Shown here: piece after piece, positions 34,733 to 35,317 of the stretch
Layout of the letters: each line of letters starts with the position of its first letter
Position numbering within the stretch: position 1 is the stretch's first letter
Assembly (NCBI GenBank): GCA_017990895.1
Contig: JAGNNA010000005.1
Span: forward strand, 1-35,317
Direction: 5' to 3'
DNA length: 35,317 bases
Source of the DNA: Reyranella sp.
GTDB taxonomy: Bacteria; Pseudomonadota; Alphaproteobacteria; Reyranellales; Reyranellaceae
Translations under genes and position numbers: made by a program
The notes under the pieces: model-generated
The model's input: only the letters and a program-made list of their open reading frames with translations
What the model was told of the DNA's origin: nothing
The model's database searches: none

Positions 34733-35130
34733 TCGACGTCGCGGCGCTGGCCGGGCGGGACACATTTGCCCGCGCCCTCGGCATCGAATTCGTCGAGGCC
34801 TCGCTCGGCCGTGCCGTGACGCGGGTCGCGATCGAGGAACGCCACCTCAATTTCAACGGCGTCGGCCATGGCGGCGTGACCTTCACCTTGGCGGATGCGG
34901 CCTTCGGCTATGCCTGCAATTCGCAGGGCGTCGTCTCGGGCAGCATTGATGCCCACATCATTTACAGCATGGCCGTGCGGCTGGGCGACGTGCTGACGGC
35001 CACGGCGGTCGAAATCTCGCGCTCCAGCAAGGCCTCGAACTACCGCATCGACGTCGTGCGTGCCGACGGCAAGCTGGTCGCCGCAATGACCGGTACCGCC
35101 CTGATCAGCGGCAAGCCGGTCGTGATGTAG
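34729..35130 (+). CDS. PaaI-like hot-dog thioesterase
   Basis: This 133-aa acyl-CoA thioesterase belongs to the PaaI group. The conserved NFNGVGHGGVTFTLADAAFG (residues 41-60) contains the HGG oxyanion loop and Asp56 as the likely catalytic acid. PaaI enzymes release phenylacetate-type acids from CoA when intermediates accumulate. ATG 34729 overlaps the iorB stop (ATGA), so it is coupled to the oxidoreductase that would make such thioesters. This supports an aryl-acetyl-CoA or aryl-acetate pathway. Confidence 0.9.
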   Translation: MIDVAALAGRDTFARALGIEFVEASLGRAVTRVAIEERHLNFNGVGHGGVTFTLADAAFGYACNSQGVVSGSIDAHIIYSMAVRLGDVLTATAVEISRSSKASNYRIDVVRADGKLVAAMTGTALISGKPVVM

Positions 35131-35212
35131 CAATGGAGCGCGCCACTCCAGTGGCGCTCTTGCTTTGCGTTTCGACACCCCTTGAGCGCCACTGGAGTGG
35201 CGCGCTCCAATG
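35131..35212. repeat. nested palindrome copy 2 (25-bp perfect arms)
   Basis: TGGAGCGCGCCACTCCAGTG... at 35134-35158 is the perfect reverse complement of 35185-35209, with a 26-bp centre; two further outer pairs (35131-35132 with 35211-35212) extend it. The GCGCCACTCCAGTGGCGC core and part of the centre (GTTTCGAC) match copy 1 at 33147. It starts directly after the thioesterase stop, between convergent genes, where it may also act as a transcription end. Confidence 0.92.
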
Positions 35213-35216
35213 ACTC

Positions 35217-35317
35217 TCAGGCGGCGCCCTTCAAAATATCCGCCATCTTCTCGCCGCCCATGATCGACGGCGCATAGGTGTTGCACGAAGGCATGGTCGG
35301 GAAGATCGAGGCGGCGG
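35217..35317 (-). CDS. C-terminal end of a GMC-family oxidoreductase (partial)
   Basis: A minus-strand frame enters from the right edge and ends at TGA 35219-35217. Its last 32 residues include ASIFPTMPSCNTYAPSIMGG followed by EKMADILKGAA. This matches the C-terminal signature of GMC flavoproteins (choline, alcohol and glucose dehydrogenases), where xSxxPT..S.NT.AP..M..EK.AD is conserved and the Asn helps at the active site. These enzymes oxidise alcohols with FAD. The rest of the gene lies outside the window, so the substrate is not known. Confidence 0.8.
   Translation of the reverse strand, partial: AASIFPTMPSCNTYAPSIMGGEKMADILKGAA

Noticed and set aside
33147..35212. The palindromes read as ends of an insertion sequence
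   Set aside because: The enclosed DNA is a coherent iorB-thioesterase segment continuous with iorA, with no transposase and no target duplication seen; each copy is a complete palindrome by itself.

Overview
The window is GC-rich, densely packed chromosomal DNA of an alphaproteobacterium. Many genes overlap by 4 bp (ATGA, GTGA, TTGA), and the order ftsH tail - folP - glmM - thiD at the left edge is typical of Alphaproteobacteria. The surrounding gene content (a CUT1 sugar-type ABC transporter, two TTT/Bug solute receptors, MmgE/PrpD, several SDRs, a large two-subunit indolepyruvate oxidoreductase) fits a free-living soil or water heterotroph, perhaps a Reyranella- or Bradyrhizobium-like lineage. 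The genus is inference. I see no rRNA, tRNA, CRISPR array, transposase or phage gene.

Layout. 1-3027: housekeeping operon for folate (folP), amino-sugar/cell-wall (glmM) and thiamine (thiD) synthesis. 3020-5257 (minus): an alpha/beta hydrolase and a class I/II aminotransferase. 5564-10142: a complete ABC importer (Tat-exported binding protein, two permeases, ATPase), closed by a perfect 10-bp hairpin terminator. 10177-12753: an exported hypothetical, then an SDR and an Ldh2-type 2-hydroxyacid dehydrogenase. 12757-14451 (minus): a GT-C-like polytopic membrane protein. 14541-15911: a small hypothetical and a TTT receptor. 15898-18532 (minus): SDR - membrane-anchored hypothetical - MmgE/PrpD, divergent from a third SDR (18614-19414). 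19462-21731 (minus): lysophospholipase-like hydrolase - TauE/SafE exporter - tyrosine phosphatase.

22061-26153: a GH17-GT2 fusion likely to make or remodel a beta-1,3-type glucan, then a PmtA-like methyltransferase and a NudL-like Nudix hydrolase. 26251-27212 (minus): MaoC-like hydratase and GNAT acetyltransferase. 27274-28257: second TTT receptor. 28254-30336 (minus): an unusual three-gene unit made of an unrecognised protein built from two similar halves, a 73-aa stand-alone biotin-carrier protein, and a YeiH-family membrane protein interrupted by an in-frame TAA. 30371-35130: a DTW-domain tRNA-modifying enzyme, then IorA, IorB and a PaaI-like thioesterase, a plausible route from aromatic 2-oxoacids through aryl-acetyl-CoA. 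The window ends inside a GMC oxidoreductase gene.

The most noteworthy non-coding structures are two copies of a long nested palindrome (28-bp and 25-bp perfect arms) flanking iorB and the thioesterase gene, and a different inverted repeat at 26180-26255 that supplies the last codons of the MaoC gene. The least understood coding locus is the 28254-30336 unit.
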